From NCBI GenBank assembly GCA_000949895.1, contig JWIT01000027.1, forward strand, positions 1 through 50,063: a stretch of DNA of 50,063 nt, written 5' to 3'. The DNA comes from Agrobacterium arsenijevicii (GTDB taxonomy: Bacteria; Pseudomonadota; Alphaproteobacteria; Rhizobiales; Rhizobiaceae). The notes below the pieces were generated by a model. That model made no database searches and was not told the origin of the DNA. It saw nothing but the letters and a program-made list of their open reading frames with translations. Position numbers and translations under genes: made by a program. Positions 9,592-18,365 of this stretch are shown piece after piece. Position 1 is the stretch's first letter, and each line of letters opens with the position of its first letter.

Positions 9592-9693
9592 CCGCACTTA
9601 CGTCCTCGTACCAGCGCTCAGTCCCACCCCGGTGGCCCTTAGGCCGCACAGTAGGGTTTGTAAATGGGTTTGAAGCAACAAACGTCGACTCAG

Positions 9694-9713
9694 TGTGTTT
9701 CAAATGAAACACA
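9694..9713. promoter_or_regulatory. Palindromic vir box upstream of virA
   Basis: TGTGTTTCA-AA-TGAAACACA is a perfect 9+9 inverted repeat containing TTCAAATGAAAC, which matches the vir box at 11 of 12 positions on the virA strand. It lies about 100 bases upstream of the virA ATG and can be read by VirG in either direction. Confidence 0.8.
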
Positions 9714-10426
9714 GCCTCGGCATTCCAATGGATGTTTCCGGTTGCCGAGGTGTTCTTTGACGCCGCGCGGTGGCTGGTAGGATCGATATGGTCGGGATGT
9801 CGCCGTTTGCACCGAGAAAAATGAAATCGTCGACATTAACAATATGGCTGATCATGCGTCGACAGGGCAAGTTGCTATGCTATGCGCAGCGAGAACTGCC
9901 GTGGCGGCTGCCGCGGACACTAGCGGATATTAGGTCTGTGTTCGTACCACCTTAGAGGCTGTCGGCTTCGAAACGAAGCCAGGACGTCAGCGCATATGAG
10001 ACCCAACCGGCTTTTTCGTGTGCATATCCGTTAAATATTCTTCAGCGGTATTTTTCGTTTCAGTGACCAAGCAATGCTGCAACACGAACTGTCAGGTGCT
10101 GACGGAGCATACCGCGCGGCCGATGTGGCTTCCCTACTCAAATCGCCTATCCGCTTTTCGACGTTGCGTTAACGGGGTCCGCTGCATTCACCATAAGCAG
10201 GTGTCGGGGCCAAACTCCTCAATTGTTCAGGAGGACAACGGGATGGAAACTCTCATGGCCGAATGAGCCGGCAACGTCAAAAATGTACGATTACAAATGT
10301 AGCGCGATATTAGTTCAGCAGATTGCGTAAAGCTGGTAAAAATCATGCAGTAAAACATCATAATCCGAATTGAAAAATCTGGTTTGGAACAGATGGGATA
10401 TCCCATTAAATTTATATGAGGCGCAC
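9714..10426. other. virA-tzs divergent region, no clear gene
   Basis: About 700 bases between divergent virA and tzs. Several open frames of 60-82 codons exist on the plus strand, but none has a convincing ribosome site plus protein-like composition. Some short stretches look like decayed coding sequence (around 9820-9960), but I cannot name a parent gene. Confidence 0.5.
10365..10376 (+). promoter_or_regulatory. Vir-box-like site before tzs
   Basis: CCGAATTGAAAA holds an exact AATTGAAA core of the vir box and lies about 50 bases before the tzs ATG. A second CAATTG core occurs at about 10218-10223. tzs is known to be VirA/VirG-inducible in nopaline plasmids; which of these sites is used cannot be told from sequence. 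Confidence 0.45.
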
Positions 10427-11158
10427 ATGTTACTCCATCTCATCTACGGACCGACTTGCAGCGGCAAAACGGACATGGCGATCCAAATCGCACAAGAAAC
10501 CGGGTGGCCGGTGGTTGCCCTTGATCGTGTGCAATGCTGTCCTCAAATCGCGACAGGTAGCGGAAGACCTTTGGAATCGGAATTGCAATCAACGCGGAGA
10601 ATATATTTGGATTCCCGCCCCCTCACCGAGGGCATCCTTGACGCTGAGAGTGCCCATCGTCGACTCATATTCGAAGTGGATTGGCGGAAGTCCGAAGAGG
10701 GTCTTATTCTCGAGGGCGGGTCGATTTCGCTTCTCAATTGCATGGCTAAAAGTCCGTTTTGGAGATCGGGTTTTCAATGGCATGTCAAGCGGCTACGTCT
10801 TGGGGATTCGGACGCCTTTCTCACCCGAGCCAAGCAACGCGTTGCGGAAATGTTTGCCATCCGGGAAGATCGCCCCTCGTTGTTGGAGGAGTTGGCGGAA
10901 CTCTGGAACTACCCTGCCGCTCGACCGATTTTGGAAGATATCGACGGATATCGCTGCGCAATTCGTTTTGCGCGCAAACACGATCTCGCAATCAGCCAGT
11001 TGCCAAATATTGATGCAGGGCGGCACGTAGAGCTCATAGAGGCCATAGCTAATGAATATCTTGAACATGCGCTCTCGCAGGAGCGCGATTTTCCTCAGTG
11101 GCCAGAAGATGGCGCAGGACAGCCTGTTTGCCCGGTCACGCTGACGCGAATTCGGTGA
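10427..11158 (+). CDS. tzs: Tzs, trans-zeatin-producing adenylate dimethylallyltransferase
   Basis: 243 residues from ATG 10427 (MLLHLIYGPTCSGKTD), the normal Tzs length; a TTG start 57 bases earlier would add a non-family extension. The P-loop GPTCSGKT (residues 8-15) is followed by the isopentenyltransferase signature region VVALDRVQCCPQIATGSGRP. The enzyme transfers a prenyl group, preferably the hydroxylated HMBDP, from precursor to AMP, so the bacterium secretes trans-zeatin and promotes host cell division and transformation. It sits next to virA as in nopaline-type Ti plasmids. The T-DNA ipt is its paralogue; location beside virA favours tzs. Confidence 0.95.
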   Translation: MLLHLIYGPTCSGKTDMAIQIAQETGWPVVALDRVQCCPQIATGSGRPLESELQSTRRIYLDSRPLTEGILDAESAHRRLIFEVDWRKSEEGLILEGGSISLLNCMAKSPFWRSGFQWHVKRLRLGDSDAFLTRAKQRVAEMFAIREDRPSLLEELAELWNYPAARPILEDIDGYRCAIRFARKHDLAISQLPNIDAGRHVELIEAIANEYLEHALSQERDFPQWPEDGAGQPVCPVTLTRIR

Positions 11159-11504
11159 TTCGCCGCTTCATCATTTGACCTGCGCGTTGGATGGCCATCG
11201 GCGGCGCAGCATCGGTCGGCGTCACCTCCAAGCGCGACATGCGGCGCGCCAAAGCTATTCGCACATCTTATTTGAGTAAGTGATTTCTTTCGAAGCACCT
11301 CGGCCGGCGCTCGGTCCTCGAGGGATTTGGCCGCTTCCGAGTTCCAGCAGTTGCAGATTTCGATTAGCCGGCGTCGGTCAGGCTTCAAAGTCGACTTCCA
11401 TCAAAGTCATTTTGGTTACACGTCGACATTGCATCTCAGCAAGACGAGTGGCTGTGCCGACTGATATCGACCGATTGCCATTACGTACAGCAGGCTTATT
11501 CGGT

Positions 11505-11516
11505 TACATTTGAAAC
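11505..11516 (+). promoter_or_regulatory. vir box before small unknown gene
   Basis: TACATTTGAAAC matches the vir box consensus TNCAATTGAAAY at 11 of 12 positions, as good as the virB and virA sites. It faces the small ORF at 11598 and lies 81 bases upstream of its ATG. Confidence 0.65.
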
Positions 11517-11597
11517 CAATCTTTGGTCTCCTGTAATCATTATACTGCTGATGGACTGCACATATCGTCGGTAAGCTTACATAAGGAGTACGATGAC

Positions 11598-11840
11598 ATG
11601 GGGCACCAAAAGAAATCAGACAAGCGCCTGGGCTACTCGCATCTGCGATTGGCAACTATCGACGGCGTATCCCTGCCTGATCTACAACTATCGCCCGACC
11701 GGCAGCAGCGCCCGACTTCGACGAAGAGGTCCTTTTTCGAGCAACTGCTCTTGGATTTTGCGTTCGGTTGCGAACTATTTTATCCGATCCAGCTATACGA
11801 GCATCTTGCAACGCGCGAGGGGGAAGACCAAGAGCGCTGA
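11598..11840 (+). CDS. Small hypothetical protein, probably vir-regulated
   Basis: 80 residues starting MGHQKKSDKRLGYSHLRLAT, with a good AAGGAG ribosome site at 11583-11588 and a near-perfect vir box at 11505. The product is hydrophilic and basic at the N-terminus, has no signal peptide or membrane segment, and ends in a charged tail (TREGEDQER). I do not recognise the family. A second ATG at 11593, in another frame and served by the same ribosome site, opens a 91-codon frame (to 11868) with a basic tail. Either frame, or a decayed gene, is possible. The promoter context is better evidence than the protein itself. Confidence 0.4.
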   Translation: MGHQKKSDKRLGYSHLRLATIDGVSLPDLQLSPDRQQRPTSTKRSFFEQLLLDFAFGCELFYPIQLYEHLATREGEDQER

Positions 11841-11868
11841 CTCGCAAGTGAGAATAACGATTCGATAG

Positions 11869-12285
11869 ATTTGGGAGAAATCCAACCAGCCGCCGCGCTC
11901 CTGGTTTGAAACCCAAGTCCATTGGATTTCCAAGTGCCATGATGAAAATTGTCGCCACGCTGGACGAAAACCAACGTGGTATCTCACTCGTCAACACCTG
12001 CAAATTCCAACTATAGGTCGGCGAGTGGACGGAGGATATCATGGACAACATCGATGTGACGCAAGCAAAGAACGGCTCGGGCACCTAGGCTTCAACAGGT
12101 GCGAACCTGCGCGGCAGGAACATCAAAAGATGGTAAGAAAGTCAATCGGGAACCTGACCGGTATACGGTGCGCCCAAGGCGCAGGCCAGATCTTGCTGCC
12201 GGTATCATATATGCTGACAACGCGCGCTCGCCTCCCAAAATCAACGCAATTTGACCGCAGGGTTCGCCCATCAAATTTGCTCCAC
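11869..12285. other. Region without a recognised gene
   Basis: About 420 bases with only overlapping short open frames in several phases. A plus-strand reading around 11930-12090 looks protein-like but is broken by stops (about 12014-12016), so a decayed gene is possible. Nothing identifiable. Confidence 0.4.
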
Positions 12286-12302
12286 AAAGGATTTCATTCT
12301 CC

Positions 12303-13013
12303 GTGTCATTATGCCCTTCGAAATGCTTTCGCATCGCCGCACTTGCAGCGGCCTCCATCGTGCTGGGCACCCAGATCGCAATTGCGCAAGAACCGTCTAT
12401 AGGGTCTCAGTGGTTGAACACGCCGGCATCTCAAGTGGAAGCGCTTGCGGTTCTCCAGACCTTGAATGCCAATCTCCTGAGTAACGCCAGTGCTACGTTG
12501 ACCCTTGACCGCTGGTGCGCCGGGCACAAGCTCGCACCGGAAGGTTCCAAGATCCTAGCTCAGCGTGTGCGCGGGCAAGCCAAGCCGGCCGATGATCATA
12601 TCCGTGAACTACTGACCGTCGGACCCGACGAGCCGATCGCTTATCGCCGCGTTCGCCTAGTCTGCGGCGACCGCGTCTTGTCCGAGGCCGACAATTGGTA
12701 TGTGCCGGCAAGATTAACGGCCGAGATGAATCAGGCATTGAATACCAGCGATATCGCGTTTGGCAGAGCCGTTCTGGCTCTCAATTTCACACGCACCAAT
12801 CTATCTGCCAAGTTACTCTGGTCTCCTCTATCAGAAGGCTGGGACATGGACGGCTTGATTGCGTCTGGAAGGGGATCTCCTACCCTGCCGCCATTCCTGC
12901 TCGAACATCGTGCTGTGCTGAAACTTCCTGACGGCACGCCGTTTAGTACCTTGGTAGAAAGTTACACAAGCAAAGTATTAGACTTTCCGGTTCCACGCTC
13001 GCTTGCTCAGTAG
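12303..13013 (+). CDS. Exported chorismate-lyase-like (UbiC/DUF98 fold) protein
   Basis: 236 residues from GTG 12303; AAAGGA lies 11 bases upstream and no in-frame ATG occurs before the domain. A Sec signal peptide (RIAALAAASIVLGTQIAIA) precedes a domain with the pattern of the chorismate lyase superfamily: HIRELLTVGPDEPIAYRRVRL, LVCGDRVLSEADNWYVPARL, an FGRAV element where UbiC-like proteins have PFG, and a paired basic region. UbiC releases 4-hydroxybenzoate from chorismate, but that enzyme is cytoplasmic and this one is exported, so a phenolic-binding or processing role in the periplasm is only inference. It lies among vir genes and is probably part of the regulon. The exact name in Ti plasmids is not known to me. 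Confidence 0.75.
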   Translation: MSLCPSKCFRIAALAAASIVLGTQIAIAQEPSIGSQWLNTPASQVEALAVLQTLNANLLSNASATLTLDRWCAGHKLAPEGSKILAQRVRGQAKPADDHIRELLTVGPDEPIAYRRVRLVCGDRVLSEADNWYVPARLTAEMNQALNTSDIAFGRAVLALNFTRTNLSAKLLWSPLSEGWDMDGLIASGRGSPTLPPFLLEHRAVLKLPDGTPFSTLVESYTSKVLDFPVPRSLAQ

Positions 13014-13895
13014 TGTTTTGCGACGGCTACCGGATTCACTGCTCGAAAGAGAACGGATCGATACGAGTCATCCAGATCGCTTTTCAAGCTCAGGAGCTCG
13101 CTATAAAGGCGTGCTGCACAGGATCGGTTCGTCGTAACCGTGTTGAACAGCTGGCTGAAAACATCTTTGAGCGGGGCTGGCCATTCTGCCGCGCTCGCCC
13201 CTCGCATCATTCATGAACGGGCTGTCTTGGACGGCTGGCACTCATGTTCCCACGATACGTCAATAGGTCCCCAGTCGGATTGCAGAAACTGTTCGCGCCG
13301 CTATCGGCCAGCGGCTCCATCTCCTTACAAGAAACGCGAACGCAATTAGCAACGAAGAGGAACCCTATTTTTACAATGGCAGGTTGGTGCATCTGATATT
13401 GTTTGATCTAAAGCTAGATGAGGTCGGTTGTGCGTCGCGGACCGGTGCCTTCGCTGAAAGCAGCAAGGTGTGGAACTGGTGCTGCGTGATCTTAGAGCAA
13501 TAGCGTTACCCGGCATGCAGCGGACGACGCGCTGCGCCTTAACTGCTTGTTTTTCTTCCCGTCCTAGAAATGCGGAGGCAACACGGATAGTTGTGGTTAT
13601 CGGGAAAAACGATCAGGTTCAAAAACCTTTATGGAATGGGCGATTAATCGGGCCGAGGAGATTGTGTCGGCCAGGGACTGGATTTGCTGCGCTCGACATC
13701 CGAAGGTCATCGATGGAGCACCGATTATTGTACCATGCGCCTGACTATTGCGATTATTGAAGCGCTGATCGAAGCTCGCAATTTTGAGCAGGCGCCGTTC
13801 GAAAACGTTCAAAAGAACTGATGGCCAGCCGCCAAGCGCAGCTTGTGCTCTATTTAGCCAAACTAATTGAGGGTCGGGGGATCTATTGAATATTA
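13014..13895. other. Gene-poor region
   Basis: About 880 bases with only fragmentary open frames (60-103 codons) on both strands. A stretch on the plus strand at about 13630-13738 reads as protein (WAINRAEEIVSARDW) and ends in a stop, suggesting a gene remnant that I cannot identify. No RNA gene was seen. Confidence 0.4.
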
Positions 13896-13960
13896 GCCCT
13901 GTCACCAAAGGTTAAGTTGGTGACAGGGCGTATCGCTGACACGGGGTGGCGATAGTGTCA
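13896..13960. repeat. Two adjacent strong hairpins
   Basis: GCCCTGTCACCA (13896-13907) pairs perfectly with TGGTGACAGGGC (13918-13929) around a 10-base loop. Directly after it TGACAC (13937-13942) pairs with GTGTCA (13955-13960). There is no T-run, so it is not a classical terminator; the end of a lost mobile element is one possibility. Confidence 0.6.
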
Positions 13961-14175
13961 ACGACCAGGGCAAAATGCCAATACCCCAAAAGAAGTCCGA
14001 TGAACATCCGCTCTGATCGCAAGATTCATGCGAAATATGCGACCTGCTATCCAAGAAACCTTGGCGTCCGGATCATGAGTACAACCTTGGCGACATTTTT
14101 TGCGCATTTAAACCGGACGTTCGGTGCTCAAGCGCTTAGCTTCCTCGGTCCGAAGCGCATTGGGCCGGTCAGTAC

Positions 14176-14355
14176 TCACTTGCCTATCCATTTCCAAAGG
14201 AGGTTGGCATTGACCCCATGTTCGAGCGCAAGTCTCGATACCGATGCCCCCGGCTCAAGGCAGGCTGCGACAAGCCGCTCTTTCGATACCGGATCAAAAC
14301 GACGTCGCCCGTTCCGGCCTATAAGCCTCACACGCAGTTTCTGATCATCTTCCAT
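14176..14355 (-). pseudogene. IS66-family TnpA-like fragment
   Basis: A 59-codon minus-strand frame starting MEDDQKLRVRLIGRNGRRRF. It contains ERLVAACLEPGASVSRLA followed by HGVNANLLWKW, the helix-turn-helix signature of IS66/IS3-type OrfA proteins (EPGASVSEVARRHGVNANLLFRW in typical members). It ends soon after the helix-turn-helix, so it is a truncated copy. No tnpB or tnpC follows. It is evidence of an old insertion in the virK side of the vir region. Confidence 0.75.
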
Positions 14356-14359
14356 GATT

Positions 14360-14389
14360 TGGCGTCCACCTCATTTTAGGTGGACACCA
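14360..14389. repeat. Palindrome in front of the IS66-like fragment
   Basis: TGGCGTCCACCT (14360-14371) and AGGTGGACACCA (14378-14389) form an inverted repeat with one mismatched pair and a 6-base loop (CATTTT). It ends 4 bases from the ATG of the TnpA-like fragment and may be part of the element's end or its regulatory region. Confidence 0.6.
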
Positions 14390-14809
14390 AATGCCTCAGC
14401 TCATTCAACGGAAAAAGGTGCGGGGTATTGCGCGCTTACCCTAAACCGCACCCGCACTTGGCGACTTGCGAGCTGAAAAATTCGTGAGATTATCTGCCGT
14501 TTCCAATGGATTGCCGAATGGCAAGTGCGTCGCGAATTCGGCGAGCAATTCAGGCGGAAAATGAGTTTTTCGTTCGGCATTGCATCCAACGCCGAGAGAG
14601 CCTTGTGGGATGCCAGTCTGCTGCTTTTCTCCCTTCGTAGATCAGCCTCCAATATGGCTCCGGCTCTACCACTTGGGCCTGGTCGGCCGAACCGCTTTCA
14701 CGATACATTTGAGATTGCACCCTCGTCGAGGCAGGGATTCGTTGAAGGATGCGGAAAGAAACCTCATGAATTGAGCTTTCATTGCTATCACCCGCAATTA
14801 TGCCGCTAA

Positions 14810-15561
14810 GATGAAGGCCTGCAGCTCATCTTTGCCCCAGGCTCCTCCCTTGGCGATGCCTGCCCGAAGGCCTCGGTCATCGACCAACATGGTCGACTCT
14901 CAATCGCGAAATTCCCGAAGGAGACCAACGACTACAGCATGGAGAGCTGGGAAGAGATCGCGCTGCGGCTGGCCGGCCAGGCAGGTATCGCCACTCCTCG
15001 GCACGAGTTGATCGACCTCGCCGGCAAGGCCGTCATGTTGTCGCGACGCTTCGATCGCGAAGGGGCGATCCGCACCCCGTTCCTGTCGACGATGGCGACG
15101 ATGGGCGGCGAGCGCGGCAGCTCTCCGGAGATCGTCGATGCCCTTGCTAAACACGGCGCCCAAGGTAAGACGGACGCCCATGTCCTCTATCGGCGTGTCG
15201 TCTTCCATGTGCTGATTTCCAATGTCGACGATCACCTGCGCAATCACGGTTTCCTGTGACTGGGAAAGGCGGACTGGTCGCTCTCGCCGGCATACGACCT
15301 CAAACCCGTTCCGACCGATCTGAAGGCTCGGGAGCTGACGGCGAACATCCATCTCGACGAGGGCACCTGCTCGCTCGATCTGCTGGAAGCCGCGTCGGAG
15401 TTTTTCGCGCTCTCACGCTGCCGCAGGCCCGCGCGATAATCAAAGAGGTCGCGACCATGACCGCAACCTGGCGCGATACCGCCAAGGCGATCGGCGCCCG
15501 CTCAGCCAAGATCAATCGCATGGCCAGCGCCTTTATTTTAAAACGAGCGCTTGCGCTATGA
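14810..15561 (+). pseudogene. Decayed HipA-family serine/threonine kinase toxin gene
   Basis: The first recognisable part (APGSSLGDACPKASVIDQHG, then LSIAKFPKE) is the ATP-binding region of HipA kinases (usual form APGSSLGGARPKASV). SRRFDREG, the catalytic-loop region VVFHVLISNVDDHLRNHGF and DWSLSPAYDLKPVP follow. After NHGFL a TGA (15257-15259) replaces the Trp codon usual in this motif, and near 15410 the homology moves to another frame (LTLPQARAIIKEV). The N-terminal domain and any hipB partner are missing. HipA phosphorylates glutamyl-tRNA synthetase in toxin-antitoxin modules; this copy is inactive. Confidence 0.85.
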
Positions 15562-15658
15562 CGAGTACCTTTTTCATAACTCGAACCACCACCTGCAAAT
15601 TGCCTCGCCGGGCAGATTAAGCCAACTCTGATTGGCGTCACACAGGAGTCAGAGATCA

Positions 15659-16093
15659 CTATGGAGCGAAGAAACTCAACCCGTGACTGATCGCGCACTT
15701 GTAGGCCAAGCTGGTACCTTTTCTCTCGTAGCTTGGCATGTTGAATACGACCATAGTCAGTTCGGCGTCACCGTCCAACCGGATTTGGTAGCGAAGAAAC
15801 TGAAGAATAGGCTTACCGTCACGATCAATCGTAAAGTGCTGATCCGCAAAAGCGAGGGTGCCGTCAGAAGTGATTCTATACCCATCTATGCGAATGCCTC
15901 CGCGCGTCTTCGTCGGCGGTGTATCGTCGGTCCCCGGAGTACACAAACTTAAATCGACCATAACGTCCACTGGCTTGCCGGTAGTCAGTGCAAGCGCAAT
16001 CTCGGGAAAGGTTGCTAGTACATGACTATCATTGGCAGCGTTTGCAGCCGTAGCCAAAAGTATCCCAAACAGGGTCGGTAGCATAAGTTTCAT
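15659..16093 (-). CDS. virK: VirK, vir-regulon exported protein
   Basis: 144 residues with a clear signal peptide (MKLMLPTLFGILLATAANA) and the VirK-family body: LALTTGKPVDVMVDLSLC, then TRGGIRIDGYRITSDGTLAF and a C-terminal YKCAISHG, giving two conserved cysteines in the mature protein. VirK is VirA/VirG-induced in Ti plasmids but dispensable for tumour formation on tested hosts; its biochemical role is unknown. No convincing vir box was found directly upstream. A weak stem (15626-15631 with 15649-15654) lies just downstream. Confidence 0.9.
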   Translation of the reverse strand: MKLMLPTLFGILLATAANAANDSHVLATFPEIALALTTGKPVDVMVDLSLCTPGTDDTPPTKTRGGIRIDGYRITSDGTLAFADQHFTIDRDGKPILQFLRYQIRLDGDAELTMVVFNMPSYERKGTSLAYKCAISHGLSFFAP

Positions 16094-16993
16094 AGGTGAT
16101 CCTATTTAGATTGACTAAAAGAAGGTAAGCCATTCCGATACTATGGAATTGCTGTTACGTTGAGCTTTGAGATGAGGAGTCAGTCGCCTAGCAAGCCCTG
16201 CCTTGCAGTCGCCCCGTCTGCTTGATGAGAAGCAATCTCTCAGCGCGGACGATGATTCCACTAGGATGGCGTTTTCGGCATCTCCATGTTTCTGTTTGGT
16301 ATGAAGTGTTGAGGGCGGCGGATTCCCCTGAAGCTCCGAGCGCCATGAGGTGATCCACGCGCTCATTCGCACGCGCTCCGGTGCTTCGAGACATTGCAGT
16401 TCACGGACAGCAAAACGCAACCCCGGAGGCGGGCCGCGCCGTTGCACTATCGCCACTTTGAGAATTTTCAGGCCCCGTATTCGCCTGTTTATTTCCGCGC
16501 ATGGACAAGGCTCCGAAACCGTCCTCTTTTCCAAAGGCTGCACTCAGGGAAGATCGGCTCAATTGATATCCCTTTGCATTTTTTAGTTCAGTGCAGTCGA
16601 CGTTGCATCACCGTGTTGCACCAGATCGCAACCAGAGGGGTGGGGCCGGATAGGTAATGCTTTCTAACCTAGGCGTTTTAGGCCGCAGCGTGAAACCGGA
16701 AAAACCGCTGCGTCTACCATCCCTATCACGTCCGGTTGACACGGCCCCTGCAGACGAACGTAGGGTCGGACGTTTTCAGAAGGATTTCAGAAACGCCGGC
16801 GAAAGCTTCATTTGAAACAAATGGGGCCGTACATTCGAGACCTGATGTCCCTTCAGAATTTGTGAGGGAAGTGATACGGGATCAAACAGCATTCGCGTCA
16901 TGGGGCGGTTCAACTAAAGACGTCCCCAAAAGTCCCGTCAGCGGCAAGACGATGCGATGTGTCAACTTACAACAGCGCGGTGGATCCAGGAAA
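16094..16993. other. virK-virF intergenic region with an orphan vir box
   Basis: About 900 bases. Open frames of up to 142 codons (16115-16543 minus) lack ribosome sites and protein-like composition. The only ordered signal is the vir box at 16807-16818. Confidence 0.5.
16807..16818. promoter_or_regulatory. Orphan vir box
   Basis: TTCATTTGAAAC matches TNCAATTGAAAY at 11 of 12 positions. No intact gene starts within 150 bases in either direction (a 14-codon frame MGPYIRDLMSLQNL starts at about 16821), so the regulated gene may be lost, very small, or an RNA. Confidence 0.55.
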
Positions 16994-17932
16994 TTATCGC
17001 GATAGTCCAGAGCGACTTCTGTCACGTGAAGAAGCGTCTAGCTCGGCTCGCGTACGGTTGTAGACCTCATTGATATTTTTCTCAAAGCTTTCGTTCGTCG
17101 TTAGGAGTCCCACTGCATTTGGACCGCCTCTTGCTAACGACGCACTATATCTCTCAATTGTCTCAATTACTGTGTCTACAGCTCTGACCTCAGGCCCCGC
17201 CGCGTCCCTATATCGTCTAGGATTTGCGTCCATGGTTTTTTGAACCTCGAAATCGGCTATGGCTCGGCCAAACAGGGGAGACAGTCGCGGACGGCTGCTC
17301 CTCTCTTGTTGTATGCGAGCCAGTTGATCCGCATTTAGGTACTTTTCGCCTTGGACCAGCACGTCGACCGCAGGGCATTTCTGGCCCATATTCCAGGTCA
17401 AAGGGGGTTCTAGCCGCAAAATTTCGATAGAGCGTTCGATAAGTCGCGTCTTGTTTGCTTCACCAAGATCATTCAAGTGTTTTATGACACTAAGAATTGC
17501 GTCGCACTGAGCAGATTCAGGCAAATTGAGTATATTGGTGACAAATCTCGATTTTCCCGCTTCAGACTGGAACTTAAGAATTGGGCCAACGGCTCGCGTT
17601 CTGGCCGTCGGAGAGGGTCGGTTCGTCTCCCACTCAGGTAATTGATTTCCGGGAATGACCGTATCGAACACGGTTTTGGCGGAGGCGCCAATTCGTTTCA
17701 TTCGCGCGTGATATTTTCCGACGGGATCACTTGTAACGGCTTCACGACCTGCACGCCCTGTACGTTCCAGGCTTCCAAGATTTCGTGCCGTTTCTACCGG
17801 GTCCTGGGTAGGAATATAAGTTGCCACCTTAGCCAAAAGCTCGGGAGGCATATCCCTATTTGTCGATGTAGAATGGACTTCCGTACGGGACGCTTCGGAT
17901 TCATCACTTAAGCTTCGTTGGCTGGGCTCCAT
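16994..17932 (-). CDS. virF: VirF, translocated F-box effector (long form)
   Basis: 312 residues from ATG 17932 with AAGGAG upstream. The F-box occupies about residues 29-65 (MPPELLAKVATYIPTQDP, then VETARNL), where Leu/Pro positions bind host Skp1/ASK1. The tail (YNRTRAELDASSRDRSRSGL) is arginine-rich, as in VirD4-dependent T4SS substrates, and matches the octopine VirF tail pattern. In the plant VirF joins an SCF ubiquitin ligase and strips VirE2/VIP1 from the T-complex. Octopine VirF is about 202 residues; this longer type has an extra central region and resembles the nopaline form. Confidence 0.88.
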   Translation of the reverse strand: MEPSQRSLSDESEASRTEVHSTSTNRDMPPELLAKVATYIPTQDPVETARNLGSLERTGRAGREAVTSDPVGKYHARMKRIGASAKTVFDTVIPGNQLPEWETNRPSPTARTRAVGPILKFQSEAGKSRFVTNILNLPESAQCDAILSVIKHLNDLGEANKTRLIERSIEILRLEPPLTWNMGQKCPAVDVLVQGEKYLNADQLARIQQERSSRPRLSPLFGRAIADFEVQKTMDANPRRYRDAAGPEVRAVDTVIETIERYSASLARGGPNAVGLLTTNESFEKNINEVYNRTRAELDASSRDRSRSGLSR

Positions 17933-18010
17933 CGTGCATGCTCCTTCTTTCTCTCAATCGGTCGGAACCTACTGTGATAAAGAGAGAGCCTCAATTTTTA
18001 TTGTATTACT

Positions 18011-18041
18011 TTTGCAATTAACAACCTGTGATTCAATTGAC
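18011..18041 (-). promoter_or_regulatory. Paired vir-box-like sites upstream of virF
   Basis: On the minus strand GTCAATTGAATC (18041-18030) matches the vir box at 10 of 12 positions, and a weaker GTTAATTGCAAA follows about two helical turns away. They lie about 100 bases upstream of the virF ATG. Confidence 0.6.
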
Positions 18042-18337
18042 CTGGTGAAAATGCACGATGTTGAAGTAGTCATTTTCCGAAACCAAAGCTGGAGTAGTGT
18101 CTTAGCGCCGTAGATGGTCACCCTCACGTTTAAGCGCCAAGCGATTCCGATTGCCACAGGCGGAATGATATAAGAAAATAGCTTATGGTCGATCTTATAG
18201 AGTAATATTAATCAGACTATAGCATGATTTTTCTCCTAACGCACATGCTGCAGGCTGACTGATTATAAAGAGAATCTTTACATTTCGATTCTCGAATAAG
18301 ATACCGAACCACGTCGAAACGGTCGGATTCCTGGGGG

Positions 18338-18365
18338 CAGAACAAGATTAGTGCGAAATCGTACG
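18338..18365 (+). repeat. 28-bp inverted repeat, left copy
   Basis: This 28-base sequence (starts CAGAACAAGATTAGTGCG, ends in ATCGTACG) is the exact reverse complement of 19958-19985. The pair bounds 1.65 kb that contains the IS110-type transposase. No target duplication is visible outside. Confidence 0.85.

Noticed and set aside
12243..12254. CGCAATTTGACC as a vir box for the UbiC-like gene
   Set aside because: Only about 8 of 12 positions fit; the GAAA part is missing.
15626..15654. Possible terminator after virK
   Set aside because: Only a 6-bp stem with a 17-base loop and no T-run.
16115..16543. 142-codon minus-strand frame between virK and virF
   Set aside because: No ribosome site, arginine/serine-rich composition and no domain; taken as chance.
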